From Roseibacillus persicicus (GTDB lineage Bacteria; Verrucomicrobiota; Verrucomicrobiia; Verrucomicrobiales; Akkermansiaceae), in NCBI RefSeq assembly GCF_014651675.1, contig NZ_BMXI01000010.1:166600-230599 (forward strand): a stretch of DNA of 64,000 bases, in the 5' to 3' direction. Position 1 is the first letter of the stretch, and each line of letters begins with the position of its first letter. Positions 41,066 through 48,844 of the stretch are shown here, piece after piece. The notes beneath the pieces are model-generated. The model was not told the DNA's origin. It searched no databases and was given only the letters and a program-made list of their open reading frames with translations. The position numbers and the translations under genes are program-made.

Positions 41066-44000
41066 CAGGCGACTAGGACTTCATTGAGTTCTTCGATAAG
41101 GGGTTTTGGATCTTGGCCAAAGACGCGTTTGGCGACGGCGAGGGGGACGCCTTCATCGGAGTCGACGCTTTGCCAGGCTTCGAGGTAGTCGCTCTGGTCG
41201 TCGGTGGCGAAGGCTCCGTTGAGGGCGATGTAATCCCGGATTACGGAAAGCCATTTGATTTGGCTTTCCGTAAACCGGGGAGTTGTGAGTGGTGAATTTT
41301 GAGTGGTGACTTCTGAACGAGCGGCTTCGCCCGGGGTGGGGTTTTGTTGCTGGGTGAGCCAGGCTTGGAAGCGTTGTTCGACGAGTTCGGGGAAGGGGGC
41401 GAGTGGGGTGGTCGCGGGATCGACGGTGTGGCGAACAAGGGTGATGAGATTGGTGAGGGTCTTGACGGGGTTGCGGGTGAGCGGGCGTTTTTCGAGGTGC
41501 TCGTAGGCGGACCAGACTTCGGCGGGCGCGATGTGGTAGGGCGGCCGGGCGACGGCATCGGCGAGGGCCTTGAGCTCTTCGTAGACGAGGTGGCGCTTGG
41601 CGTGGGGCTTGTTGTAGAGGATTTGCAGAGCGGTGATTTCGTCTTGGTTATCGTCGAGGAAGGTCTTCCACGAGGTGACCAACTGGCGAGCTTTTTCCTC
41701 GTCGTAGCCTGCGGAAATGACTTCGTCGCCGCTGAGGTGGTCAATGGTGACCTCGCGGTCGCGGCGCTTTTTCTCCAAGAGGTCGCGGTAGGCGGGATTG
41801 CTGGCTACCGGAGCGACTGCTTGGTTAGCGAGAGTAGCTGCTGCGTCCCGCTGCAGATCTTCCCAACGGGGGCTGAGGCAAGATGCCTCAGCTACTTTGT
41901 GGGCCCGGATGTATTCGCGGAATTTGTTCAGGCTGGCTTCGGAGCGCACGATGTGGTCCCAAGACTCCTTTTGCCAAACGGTGGGAGCGGTGGCGAGTTC
42001 CTGCGCAATCGGTAGCTTGAGAAGCTCCTTGGCGGTGAAACTTTTCCAAGAATGAAGAATTTCGCTCAGGGAGTGGTCCCCCTGCGGAGCGACGAGAATG
42101 TGCACGTGGTTGGCGGCGACGACGAACTCGTCGAGCTGATAGCGATCGCCATCGAAGTGGGTGATGGCATTGCACACGAGTTGATTGGCGGCTGCGTCCT
42201 TGAGAATCATGGAGCCGTAGCCGAGGTCGAGCCATTGCTGCAGGCGTTGCGGGAAGCGCTCGTGATACTCGGCCTTTTGTTCGGCGGTGTGGGGTTCTGG
42301 ATTCTGTTTGAGCCAGAGCTCTTTTTCGCTGGCGAAGATCTTGAGTTTTTCCTGTGGAAGAGAGTCCGCGAGTCGGAAGGTGACAAAGTAGATGACCCCG
42401 TCCTGATACCAATGAGGGAGAGAGGCTCCTTGGGTTTTGATGGTCTCGGCTTCTTGGTTGAAGAAGTTGAAGGTTGTGGCTGCTTCTTGTTGGAGTTTTT
42501 CTGCTTCGGGGGAACTGAGGCGAGACGCCTCAGCTACTTTCTCGATAGTATCGGGGTCGGTGGCTTGCAAGAGATGGGAGGCGAGTTGCTTGAGGGAGAG
42601 GCCGCCGGTGGCTTGCAATTCCCCCTTGTCGGAATCGCTGAGGGAGCGGTCGAGTCGAGCCAGACGGTTGGCAAGGCTGGTGAGGGTGTCTTCGTCGTGC
42701 AGGCCGAGGGCGACGCTTTGCAAGAGCTTGTCGAAGGGGACGGTGGGCTTGCGCTCGAGGGGGCGGGAGTCGGTCTTGTCGGACTCGGTGACGCCGACGG
42801 CATCGACGAGGACGAAGCGGGTCTTGCTGCCGGCATCGGGGGTGACGATGGCGAGGTCGGTGGCGTCGATGGTGCGGGTGCCGCGGCCTTTCATCTGCTC
42901 GAAGTAGAGCTGGGAGCGAACGTCGCGCAGAAAGAGAAGGCACTCGAGGGGCTTGATGTCGGTGCCGGTGGCAATCATGTCGACGGTGACCGCGATGCGG
43001 AACTCGGGTGCGGTGCGGAAGGCCTTGATGATGTCTTCGGGCTTGCCGCCGGCCTTGTAGGTGACCTTTTTGCAGAAGTCATTGCCCTTGCCGAACTCCT
43101 CGCGAACAAGGTTGACGATGTCTTCGGCATGCTCGTCGGTCTTGGCGAAGATGAGAGTCTTGGGCACCCAGTCGCCACTGCGGCCGGGGAAGAGGTCGGT
43201 GAAGAGTTTTTCCCGAAAGGTGCGAATGACGGTGCGAATCTGGTCGGGAACAACGACAGAGCGGTCGAGCTGGGTCTTGGCGATGGTTTGTTCCTCGTCT
43301 TGGATAGCCCAGCGCTTTTCGCGGGTGAGGCGATCGCGCTTCTGGTAGTCAAAGCCGGCATCGAGGGTGGTGCCTTCTTCGGAGATTTTGGTTTTGATGC
43401 GATAGATATCGTAGCCGACGTTGACGCCATCGGCGACGGCCTGGACGTGGGGGTATTCGGTGACGAGATTGCGGTCGAAGAAGCCGAGCGTGGCCTTGGA
43501 GGGGGTGGCGGTGAGACCGATGAGGAAGGCGTCGAAGTAGTCGAGGACTTGCCGCCAGAGATTGTAAATGGAGCGGTGGCATTCGTCGATGATCACGAAG
43601 TCGAAGGTCTCGATCGGGATGCGTGGATTGTAGGTGACGGGAAGAGTAGCAGAGCCATCTAGGCTTTGATCAGCTAAAGAGCTTTGGCTCTGATCTTTGG
43701 AGGAAAACTGCGGCGGGACGCCACAGCCACTATTGAACTCGTAGCCTGAAATCTCGTCGGCGTCTTCGTCGAGTTCGGTTCCCTTGAGTTGTGAGAAGAG
43801 GCGCTGAATGGTGGAGACGGTGACTTTGCAGACGGGATCAATGCCGCCGGGACCAAGCATCTGGACGTTGTAGAGGTCGGTGAACTTGCGGCCGTCGTCG
43901 GGGGTGGTGAATTGCTGAAATTCGTTGATGGTCTGGCGGCCAAGGTTGCCACGGTCGACTAGGAAGAGAATGCGTTGGGCGCCGGCGTGCTTGATGAGAC

Positions 44001-44604
44001 GATAAGCCTGCGTGACGGCGGTGTAGGTCTTGCCGGAGCCGGTGGCCATCTGCAGGAGGGCGCGCGGACGGTTGTCGGCGAGGGATTTTTCGAGACCCGT
44101 GATGGCGGAGACTTGGCAATCGCGCAGGGGAGCGATGACGAGAGGGTGGTTCGCGGGCAGAGTTTGCAGTCGCTCGCGGAGGGTGTCGGGTTGTTGGACG
44201 AGGGCGAGCAGGTGCTCGGGGGTGTGAAAGGCGAAGACGGAACGGGAACGAGAGTCGGGATCGCGCTGGTCGCGGAAATTGGTTTCGACGCCAGTGGACT
44301 CGTAAGTGAAGGGAAGAGGATCGGCCCAGCGCTGGGGAATCCACTTCCTGGCGTGAGAATAGCGGTTCGATTGTTCAGCGACGGAGCTGAGGGTGGTGCC
44401 TTCTTTCTTGGCCTCCACAATGCCGAGGGCTTTGCCGTCTACAAAGAGAATATAGTCAGCGGGACCGCCTTGAGACCGGACTTCGCGGATGGCGACGCCA
44501 CGGGAAGCTGAGAGGTTGAGTTGGGAGAGGTCCTGAATAGTCCAGCCAGCGGCGCTGAGTTGAGCGTCGATGTTCTCGCGGGCGATGGATTCGGGGGTCG
44601 GCAA
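41065..44604 (-). CDS. hsdR: Type I restriction enzyme R subunit with in-frame REP-flanked Y1 transposase insertion
   Basis: 1179 residues. N-terminal nuclease domain (GIVEAKKEGT), SF2 motor with ATGSGKT, DECHRS, LTATPSKAT and MKGRGTRT, and a C-terminal domain (VISAGYDEEKARQLVTSW...VWSAYEHLEKRP). It translocates and cuts unmethylated DNA together with HsdM and HsdS. Residues about 689-924 are foreign: two copies of VAEAS-LS(S/P) repeats enclosing a REP-associated tyrosine transposase (SLPHWYQDGVIYFVTFRLAD, HVH at 833-835, Tyr898 in REYIRAH). A shorter repeat-derived insert lies near residue 300-320 (SSKDQSQSSLADQSLDGSAT). No stop or frameshift interrupts it. The start is TTG at 44604, as an in-frame TAG lies two codons upstream and no ATG or GTG is available before the conserved N-terminus. 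Confidence 0.92.
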   Translation of the reverse strand: MPTPESIARENIDAQLSAAGWTIQDLSQLNLSASRGVAIREVRSQGGPADYILFVDGKALGIVEAKKEGTTLSSVAEQSNRYSHARKWIPQRWADPLPFTYESTGVETNFRDQRDPDSRSRSVFAFHTPEHLLALVQQPDTLRERLQTLPANHPLVIAPLRDCQVSAITGLEKSLADNRPRALLQMATGSGKTYTAVTQAYRLIKHAGAQRILFLVDRGNLGRQTINEFQQFTTPDDGRKFTDLYNVQMLGPGGIDPVCKVTVSTIQRLFSQLKGTELDEDADEISGYEFNSGCGVPPQFSSKDQSQSSLADQSLDGSATLPVTYNPRIPIETFDFVIIDECHRSIYNLWRQVLDYFDAFLIGLTATPSKATLGFFDRNLVTEYPHVQAVADGVNVGYDIYRIKTKISEEGTTLDAGFDYQKRDRLTREKRWAIQDEEQTIAKTQLDRSVVVPDQIRTVIRTFREKLFTDLFPGRSGDWVPKTLIFAKTDEHAEDIVNLVREEFGKGNDFCKKVTYKAGGKPEDIIKAFRTAPEFRIAVTVDMIATGTDIKPLECLLFLRDVRSQLYFEQMKGRGTRTIDATDLAIVTPDAGSKTRFVLVDAVGVTESDKTDSRPLERKPTVPFDKLLQSVALGLHDEDTLTSLANRLARLDRSLSDSDKGELQATGGLSLKQLASHLLQATDPDTIEKVAEASRLSSPEAEKLQQEAATTFNFFNQEAETIKTQGASLPHWYQDGVIYFVTFRLADSLPQEKLKIFASEKELWLKQNPEPHTAEQKAEYHERFPQRLQQWLDLGYGSMILKDAAANQLVCNAITHFDGDRYQLDEFVVAANHVHILVAPQGDHSLSEILHSWKSFTAKELLKLPIAQELATAPTVWQKESWDHIVRSEASLNKFREYIRAHKVAEASCLSPRWEDLQRDAAATLANQAVAPVASNPAYRDLLEKKRRDREVTIDHLSGDEVISAGYDEEKARQLVTSWKTFLDDNQDEITALQILYNKPHAKRHLVYEELKALADAVARPPYHIAPAEVWSAYEHLEKRPLTRNPVKTLTNLITLVRHTVDPATTPLAPFPELVEQRFQAWLTQQQNPTPGEAARSEVTTQNSPLTTPRFTESQIKWLSVIRDYIALNGAFATDDQSDYLEAWQSVDSDEGVPLAVAKRVFGQDPKPLIEELNEVLVA
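41834..41895. repeat. BIME-like repeat in hsdR, downstream flank of the transposase
   Basis: 62 bp from GTAG to CTAC with stem-loops GCTGC/GCTGC-like and CTGAGGC-AAGAT-GCCTCAG (41873-41891). In hsdR it encodes VAEASCLSPRWEDLQRDAAA, aligned codon for codon with the copies in hsdM and at 42476-42537. Confidence 0.8.
42476..42537. repeat. BIME-like repeat in hsdR, upstream flank of the transposase
   Basis: The half at 42515-42537 is a clean REP (CTGAGGC-GAGAC-GCCTCAG then CTAC); the other half (from 42476) is degenerate. It encodes VAEASRLSSPEAEKLQQEAA then TTFN, the same frame as the other two copies. Confidence 0.75.
43646..43706. repeat. Divergent REP-like repeat in the N-terminal half of hsdR
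   Basis: GTAGCAGAGCCATCTAGGCT followed by TTGATC and a second AAAGAGC...GCTCTGATC unit. On the hsdR strand it reads SSKDQSQSSLADQSLDGSAT, similar to the DQRQDASAT end of the hsdM copy and in the same frame. It lies between the YEFNSGCG segment and the helicase DECHRS motif, where HsdR proteins have variable length. More diverged than the others. Confidence 0.5.
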
Positions 44605-44825
44605 GATCTAGCAGGTTTCTGTTAGATATGTGTTACCGAATGTTTAAGAAGAAGGGAAGGCAATACAGAGTGACGTATGCAGAGTAGAAAACTTCTGAGA
44701 GGGCCGATTGGGTTGAAACGAGCCCAGATTAGTGAGAAAAGTGATCGCGGTAATCTCAAGTGAGAGTTTTCTAGAAGAAACGGTGCGAGACCGGGATTCC
44801 GTAGTGCCAATTCAAGAAGTGAAAA

Positions 44826-44900
44826 TGGCTCCGGCGGTAGGATTCGAACCTACGACCTAGTGGTTAACAGCCACCCGCTCTACCGCTGAGCTACGCCGGA
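44826..44900 (-). tRNA. tRNA-Asn (GTT anticodon)
   Basis: 75 bases including an encoded CCA. On the minus strand the 5' end TCCGGCG pairs with CGCCGGA, discriminator G, then CCA. The anticodon arm is GTGG-CTGTTAA-CCAC with anticodon GTT; the T arm contains GGTTCGAATCC. It lies 222 bases upstream of the hsdR start on the same strand, so its 3' end faces the restriction island. tRNA genes are common integration sites, but I found no duplicated 3' end on the far side. Confidence 0.97.
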
Positions 44901-45065
44901 ATTTAAGAACCGTAAGGGAGTTTTCCCTCGCGGGCGGCGACTCTCCACAGGAAGGGCACTTTTCGCAAGAAAAATCTGCCCCAAAGGCACACTTTTCAGC
45001 GAGTTTTTTTCGGTCGCTTTTTTGACTTGAACAATGGGGCGCAAAGTCGCCTTTTCGGGGCACGT

Positions 45066-46142
45066 ATGATCGACCTGAAGAAAGATGCCAAATACGCCCT
45101 TGTGATACCGACGAGTATGGGCACTCGCCTGACTCCTGTGAATGGCCAGCCGTTCCATTGCAGTGACACTTTCAAGATGCAGGCGACGAGTGCGGAGTCC
45201 AATGTGGGCGCGGTTTCGTCTTATCTGGGTCTGCCGGTGAAGGTTTTGACCGCCTTCGTGAAGGGAAGCCCTGTTTCTCGTTTCATTAAGGACAACTTGG
45301 CGAGCCGCCACATGGACTATGAAGGACCGGAGTTCGATGCCGGTGGTCCCTGGGGTCTTCGTCACCAGATCAACTTGGCGGATAGCGGGGCGGGTTCCCG
45401 TGGGCCGCGCGTGGCGAATGACCGTGCGGGTGAGGTGGGTCGCAAGCTGGCGGCCGAGCACTTTGACCTCGACCGCATTTTTGGCGAAGAGGGGGCGCAG
45501 TTCATCCACCTCTCGGGTTTGATTGCGGCGCTTTCTCCTGAGACCAGCCAGTTCTGTTTGGAAGTGGCGCGCAAGGCGAAGGAGCATGGCACTTGCATCG
45601 GTTTCGACCTCAATCACCGCGCCAGCCTTTGGGAAGGCCGCGAAGAGGAATTGGCGAAAGTGTTCCACGAGATCGCAAGCCTGTCCGACGTGTTGGTGGG
45701 CAACGAAGAGGACTTCCAGCTTTGCCTCGGCATCGAAGGACCGCCTCCAGGTGGTGAAGGCATTGCCGGCAAGATTGATGGCTTCAAGGAAATGATTGGT
45801 CGGGTGAAAAAGGAATTCCCGAACACCTCCGTCTTCGCAACGACCTTGCGGGAAGTGGTCAGCGTGAATCTTCACCAGTGGGGCGCGATTGTCTCTGCCG
45901 GTGACGAGTGGCATGTGATGGAGCCTCGCGAAATCGGCGTGCTCGACCGCATCGGAGGAGGAGACGGTTTCGTTGGCGGTTTGCTCTACGGCATCCTGCG
46001 CGAGTGGCCTATGGAAAAGGCGGCGCAGTTCGGTTGGGCCAGCGGTGCCTTGGCGGCGACTCTTCTAACAGACTACGGTCAGCCTGCGGATGAAGAGCAG
46101 GTGTGGAGCATCTGGGAAGGCAACGCCCGCGTGAAGAGATAG
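45066..46142 (+). CDS. PfkB-family sugar kinase, probably 2-dehydro-3-deoxygluconokinase
   Basis: 358 residues from the ATG at 45066 (MIDLKKDAKYALVIPTSMGT); a frame 13 codons longer starts in the tRNA-side leader and is not preferred. Ribokinase fold: SAESNVGAVSSYLGLPVKVL, GFDLNHRASLW, SDVLVGNEEDFQLCLGIEG, and the catalytic DRIGGGDGFVGGLLYG with the base Asp. The NHRASLW/NEEDFQ pattern is that of KDG kinases, which phosphorylate 2-keto-3-deoxygluconate from uronate or polysaccharide breakdown. A monocistronic gene with its own strong terminator. Confidence 0.82.
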   Translation: MIDLKKDAKYALVIPTSMGTRLTPVNGQPFHCSDTFKMQATSAESNVGAVSSYLGLPVKVLTAFVKGSPVSRFIKDNLASRHMDYEGPEFDAGGPWGLRHQINLADSGAGSRGPRVANDRAGEVGRKLAAEHFDLDRIFGEEGAQFIHLSGLIAALSPETSQFCLEVARKAKEHGTCIGFDLNHRASLWEGREEELAKVFHEIASLSDVLVGNEEDFQLCLGIEGPPPGGEGIAGKIDGFKEMIGRVKKEFPNTSVFATTLREVVSVNLHQWGAIVSAGDEWHVMEPREIGVLDRIGGGDGFVGGLLYGILREWPMEKAAQFGWASGALAATLLTDYGQPADEEQVWSIWEGNARVKR

Positions 46143-46219
46143 TTGCGACGCGGTTGAACTTTCGCCCAGAGAACGTCTCCAGCGTTCGAACATTTGAATG
46201 CCCTGTTTTTTGAAGGGCT

Positions 46220-46255
46220 AAGAAGCCAAGGAACTCTCATTCCTTGGCTTCTTTG
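46220..46255 (+). terminator. Strong hairpin terminator after the PfkB kinase gene
   Basis: Perfect 14-bp stem AAGAAGCCAAGGAA (46220-46233) and TTCCTTGGCTTCTT (46240-46253), 6-base loop, followed by a T-rich run. The convergent gene ending at 46411 could use it on the other strand as well. Confidence 0.85.
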
Positions 46256-46410
46256 GTTTGTTCGCTTTGCTTTTTTGAAAAGGGTCGGGGTTGCTTGGCG
46301 TGGGTTGAGGAAAGGCGCCAGAGAAGAACGGAACTCCCTTCGCCCAGTTGCTCATATTGGTGCGCACAGATTCCGGGATAGTCTTCAAGGACAGGAATGT
46401 CCTTGCTCTG

Positions 46411-47520
46411 TTATTGGGTCTCTTTGTTGAAGTAGACCTTGATGTAGTTCATCTTCTTCTCTTCATCGTAGCCCTTTTCCATCACCTTGTCGGGGTTGGC
46501 GACGACTTTGGGTTTGAGACGAATCTCGACCCCGGAATCGAGCTTCATGATGGATTTCATGAGCTTCTTGGCCTTGGAGACGTCCTTTTGTGAGATGTCG
46601 AAGCCTTCCGCGATGGCCACTCCGCTTTCTTCCTCGAGCTGCTTCTTCTTTTCGCGGAACGCGGCCTTTGCTTCGGGGGTGCGCAGGGCCTGTTCCTCGA
46701 ACTCGGCCATGCTGAAGTGATTCTTGTTGTCGAAGTAGGCGAGCGCCTCTTTGGCGGCGGCATTGACCTCCCAGGGTGGGGAAGCCTCGGCGTCGTCGCG
46801 GGGTGTTTCGGCGTTGCTGGCGGCAGCGGATGCGGCGGCACTCTCGGCTACCGCGCTGACCGCCATTTCGGCAACTTTCTTGGAAAGGAGAGCGTTGTCC
46901 GGAATGGCGATGACGTTGAGAAAGTCTTTCACCCAAAAGCGGCTCTCGGAGCTGCCGCGGTCAAAGGTGAGGACGTAGAATCCTTTGCGGGAAAATTGGT
47001 TCACGATCAGGCAGCCCTTGTCGATTTTCTCGGGGTTGATGCCGTGCTCGGTGCTGAGTTGCAGGTCGCCGTCTTGCGCGGAGATGCTGAGGAAGGGGGA
47101 CACGCTCTCCGACTTGAGAATGCAAATCGCGTCCACCGTTTCTTCCCCGGCTTGAATCCCCTCGATGCGGGAGATGCACAGGTCGCCGGACTTGATGTTG
47201 GGGTGGGTGGACTTGGTGTGAAGGCGGGTGGAGATTTGGCAGCCCTGCTCGAGGAGTTTTTCCGGGTTTTCGAAGATGGCGGCGGCGCAGTTGTTGATTT
47301 CGTGCTGCTCCAGCGAGCTGTGGTGATGGAATTTTTGCCCCACGAGGCTGAAGCTCTTGAAAGGGCGCAGGAAAATGCTGGAGAGGGTGGGTTGGTCCTC
47401 GGGGTCGACTTCGAAGACATGCTTGGAGGTTTGCAGGGGCTCGTCGCGGGAGGGGTTGCCGACCTTGGCGAGAACGAGTCCGGCGATGGTGGCGTTGGAG
47501 AAGTCGAGTTTGATAGTCAC
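46411..47520 (-). CDS. Nucleoid-associated protein, NdpA/YejK (NA37) family
   Basis: 369 residues from a GTG at 47520 (reading VTIKLDFSNATIAGLVLAKV as the N-terminus); the ATG at 47601 would add 27 residues unlike the family. The strand-rich N-terminal region with LQTSKHVFEV and the block NCAAAIFENPEKLLEQGCQI fit the 37-kDa nucleoid-associated proteins, which bind DNA and are conserved from proteobacteria to other phyla. The middle has an Ala/Ser-rich linker (AVAESAAASAAASNAE), the C-terminus is lysine-rich. Alone and convergent with the PfkB gene. Confidence 0.72.
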   Translation of the reverse strand: MTIKLDFSNATIAGLVLAKVGNPSRDEPLQTSKHVFEVDPEDQPTLSSIFLRPFKSFSLVGQKFHHHSSLEQHEINNCAAAIFENPEKLLEQGCQISTRLHTKSTHPNIKSGDLCISRIEGIQAGEETVDAICILKSESVSPFLSISAQDGDLQLSTEHGINPEKIDKGCLIVNQFSRKGFYVLTFDRGSSESRFWVKDFLNVIAIPDNALLSKKVAEMAVSAVAESAAASAAASNAETPRDDAEASPPWEVNAAAKEALAYFDNKNHFSMAEFEEQALRTPEAKAAFREKKKQLEEESGVAIAEGFDISQKDVSKAKKLMKSIMKLDSGVEIRLKPKVVANPDKVMEKGYDEEKKMNYIKVYFNKETQ

Positions 47521-47728
47521 GGGGTCTGCATAGAGTGGAGGGCAGGGAGCGGGCAATTCATTTCGTCTTTCTGCGGAATCGAAGCAAGGAACAGGGTTCA
47601 ATTTTGTGTTCTGTCCGGTTTCCTTCTGTCATTGGGAGGGATTTGCGGGGTAAAAAAGCTCCGCCGCAGGCGTATCCTTGCGGAGAATCGCTCGGAATCA
47701 TTTCGAGCGCCGTGAAAAGACATTTACG

Positions 47729-48736
47729 ATGAAGAACAAAGTTTTAGCAGTATTGGTAGCCGGCAGCGCGATGGCCGCTGGGCACGCGGATCATGAACAC
47801 CGGCCTGCGGGCAAGGTGGTCACCTCCGTGCAAAAGACCGGCAATGGTCAGTTCCAGTTTGAGACCGTGCCCGGCTTCGCCGCGATGCCCGAGGGCGTGA
47901 ACGTTGGACCCACCCACGGCGGAGTAGCGGTCGATAGCGCGGGCCACGTCTATGTCAGCACCGAGGCTGATCATGGGGTGGTCAAGTTCACGAAGGAAGG
48001 GGAGTTCGTGAAGAGCTTTGGGCCTGAGACCAAGGCGCTGCATTCTCTCGCGATGGCCAAGGAAGGGGATTCGGAGGTTCTCATCGGAGCCGCGGTTTCC
48101 GCTGAAAAAGTGCTGAAGCTCGATCTGGATGGAAAGGTGTTGCTGACGATTCCCAACGAGGGAACGGGCGAGATCAAAGGCGGCTTCAAGGGCGTTACCG
48201 GAGTAACGGTCGGGCCCGAGGGCAACTTCTATGTGGTCTGTGGTTATGGCTCGAACCTGATCCACAAATTCGATGCCAGCGGAAAGCTTCTCAAGACTGC
48301 GGGCGGACGGGGCAAAGATGATGGCAAGTTCACCACCTGTCACGGAATCACCCTCGATACCCGTAGCGGCGAGCCTTTGCTGCTGGTGTGCGATCGCGAG
48401 AACCGTCGTCTCGTTCATCTCGACCTCGACTTCAACTTCAAGGGTGTTCACTCCGAGCACCTGCGCCGCCCTTGCGCGGTTTCGATTCGGGGCGATTACG
48501 CGGCGGTTGCGGAGCTGGAAGGACGCGTGACTGTTCTCGGAAAGAACGGGGAGCCTCTTTCTTTCCTCGGAGACCAGCCTGACAAAAATCTCTGGGCCAA
48601 AAAGCCTGTTCCCGAGGCCCAGCTTTACGATGGTCTCTTCACCTCTCCCCACGGCCTGAGCTGGGACAACGAGGGCAACATCATCGTTCAGGACTGGAAC
48701 GTCACTGGCCGGGTGACCAAGCTGAAAAAGCTTTAG
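47729..48736 (+). CDS. Secreted NHL-type beta-propeller protein
   Basis: 335 residues with signal peptide (MKNKVLAVLVAGSAMAAGHA) followed by a His-rich start DHEHRPAG. The body is six propeller blades of NHL/SMP-30-like type (GGVAVDSAGHVYVSTEADHG, GVTVGPEGNFYVVCGYGSNL, GLSWDNEGNIIVQDWNVTGR). Such periplasmic propellers bind ligands or act as lactonases; no catalytic set is clear here. The ATG at 47729 is chosen over an upstream ATG at 47678 because it begins the signal peptide. Its leader (47650-47715) contains two small hairpins. Confidence 0.75.
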   Translation: MKNKVLAVLVAGSAMAAGHADHEHRPAGKVVTSVQKTGNGQFQFETVPGFAAMPEGVNVGPTHGGVAVDSAGHVYVSTEADHGVVKFTKEGEFVKSFGPETKALHSLAMAKEGDSEVLIGAAVSAEKVLKLDLDGKVLLTIPNEGTGEIKGGFKGVTGVTVGPEGNFYVVCGYGSNLIHKFDASGKLLKTAGGRGKDDGKFTTCHGITLDTRSGEPLLLVCDRENRRLVHLDLDFNFKGVHSEHLRRPCAVSIRGDYAAVAELEGRVTVLGKNGEPLSFLGDQPDKNLWAKKPVPEAQLYDGLFTSPHGLSWDNEGNIIVQDWNVTGRVTKLKKL

Positions 48737-48783
48737 TCATCTATCCGCGCTGCTCTCGAAAGGAGCGCTCAAAGAATTTTAAG

Positions 48784-48821
48784 ACCATTGCGTTTCCACG
48801 AGAGGCGCAGTGGTTTTTTTG
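48784..48821 (+). terminator. Hairpin terminator after the propeller gene
   Basis: ACCATTGCG (48784-48792) pairs with CGCAGTGGT (48806-48814), one G-T wobble, followed by seven T. It separates the propeller gene from corA. Confidence 0.8.
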
Positions 48822-48844
48822 TATTTGTTTGTTAGCTTGTGGCC

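Larger units (their letters stand above)
41834..42537 (-). mobile_element. REP-RAYT-REP element: Y1 (TnpA_REP-like) transposase domain inserted in frame in hsdR
   Basis: About 700 bp bounded by two 62-bp BIME-like repeats in the same orientation. The coding part matches the REP-associated tyrosine transposase family: PHWYQDGVIYFVTFRLADSL, LDLGYGSMILKDAAANQLV, HFDGDRYQLDEFVVAANHVH, HSLSEILHSWKSFTAKELLK, WQKESWDHIVRSE, FREYIRAH. The HxH (bases 42100-42108) and the Tyr (41911-41913) are both kept, so the active site looks intact. Family knowledge: RAYTs are domesticated IS200/IS605-like single-strand transposases normally encoded as free genes beside REPs. Here it is part of the HsdR polypeptide. 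Confidence 0.85.

Noticed and set aside
42052..43662. 536-codon open frame on the plus strand opposite hsdR
   Set aside because: Its product is a low-complexity Gly/Val/Glu-rich shadow of the high-G+C hsdR codons, with no domain pattern; hsdR motifs on the other strand are decisive.
44880..45914. 344-codon minus frame over tRNA-Asn and the PfkB gene
   Set aside because: It runs through the tRNA and is the antisense of a kinase with intact catalytic motifs.
47650..47715. Riboswitch-like leader of the NHL propeller gene
   Set aside because: Two small stem-loops (TCCGC/GCGGA and CGCTCG/CGAGCG) are visible but match no riboswitch class I know; too weak to call.
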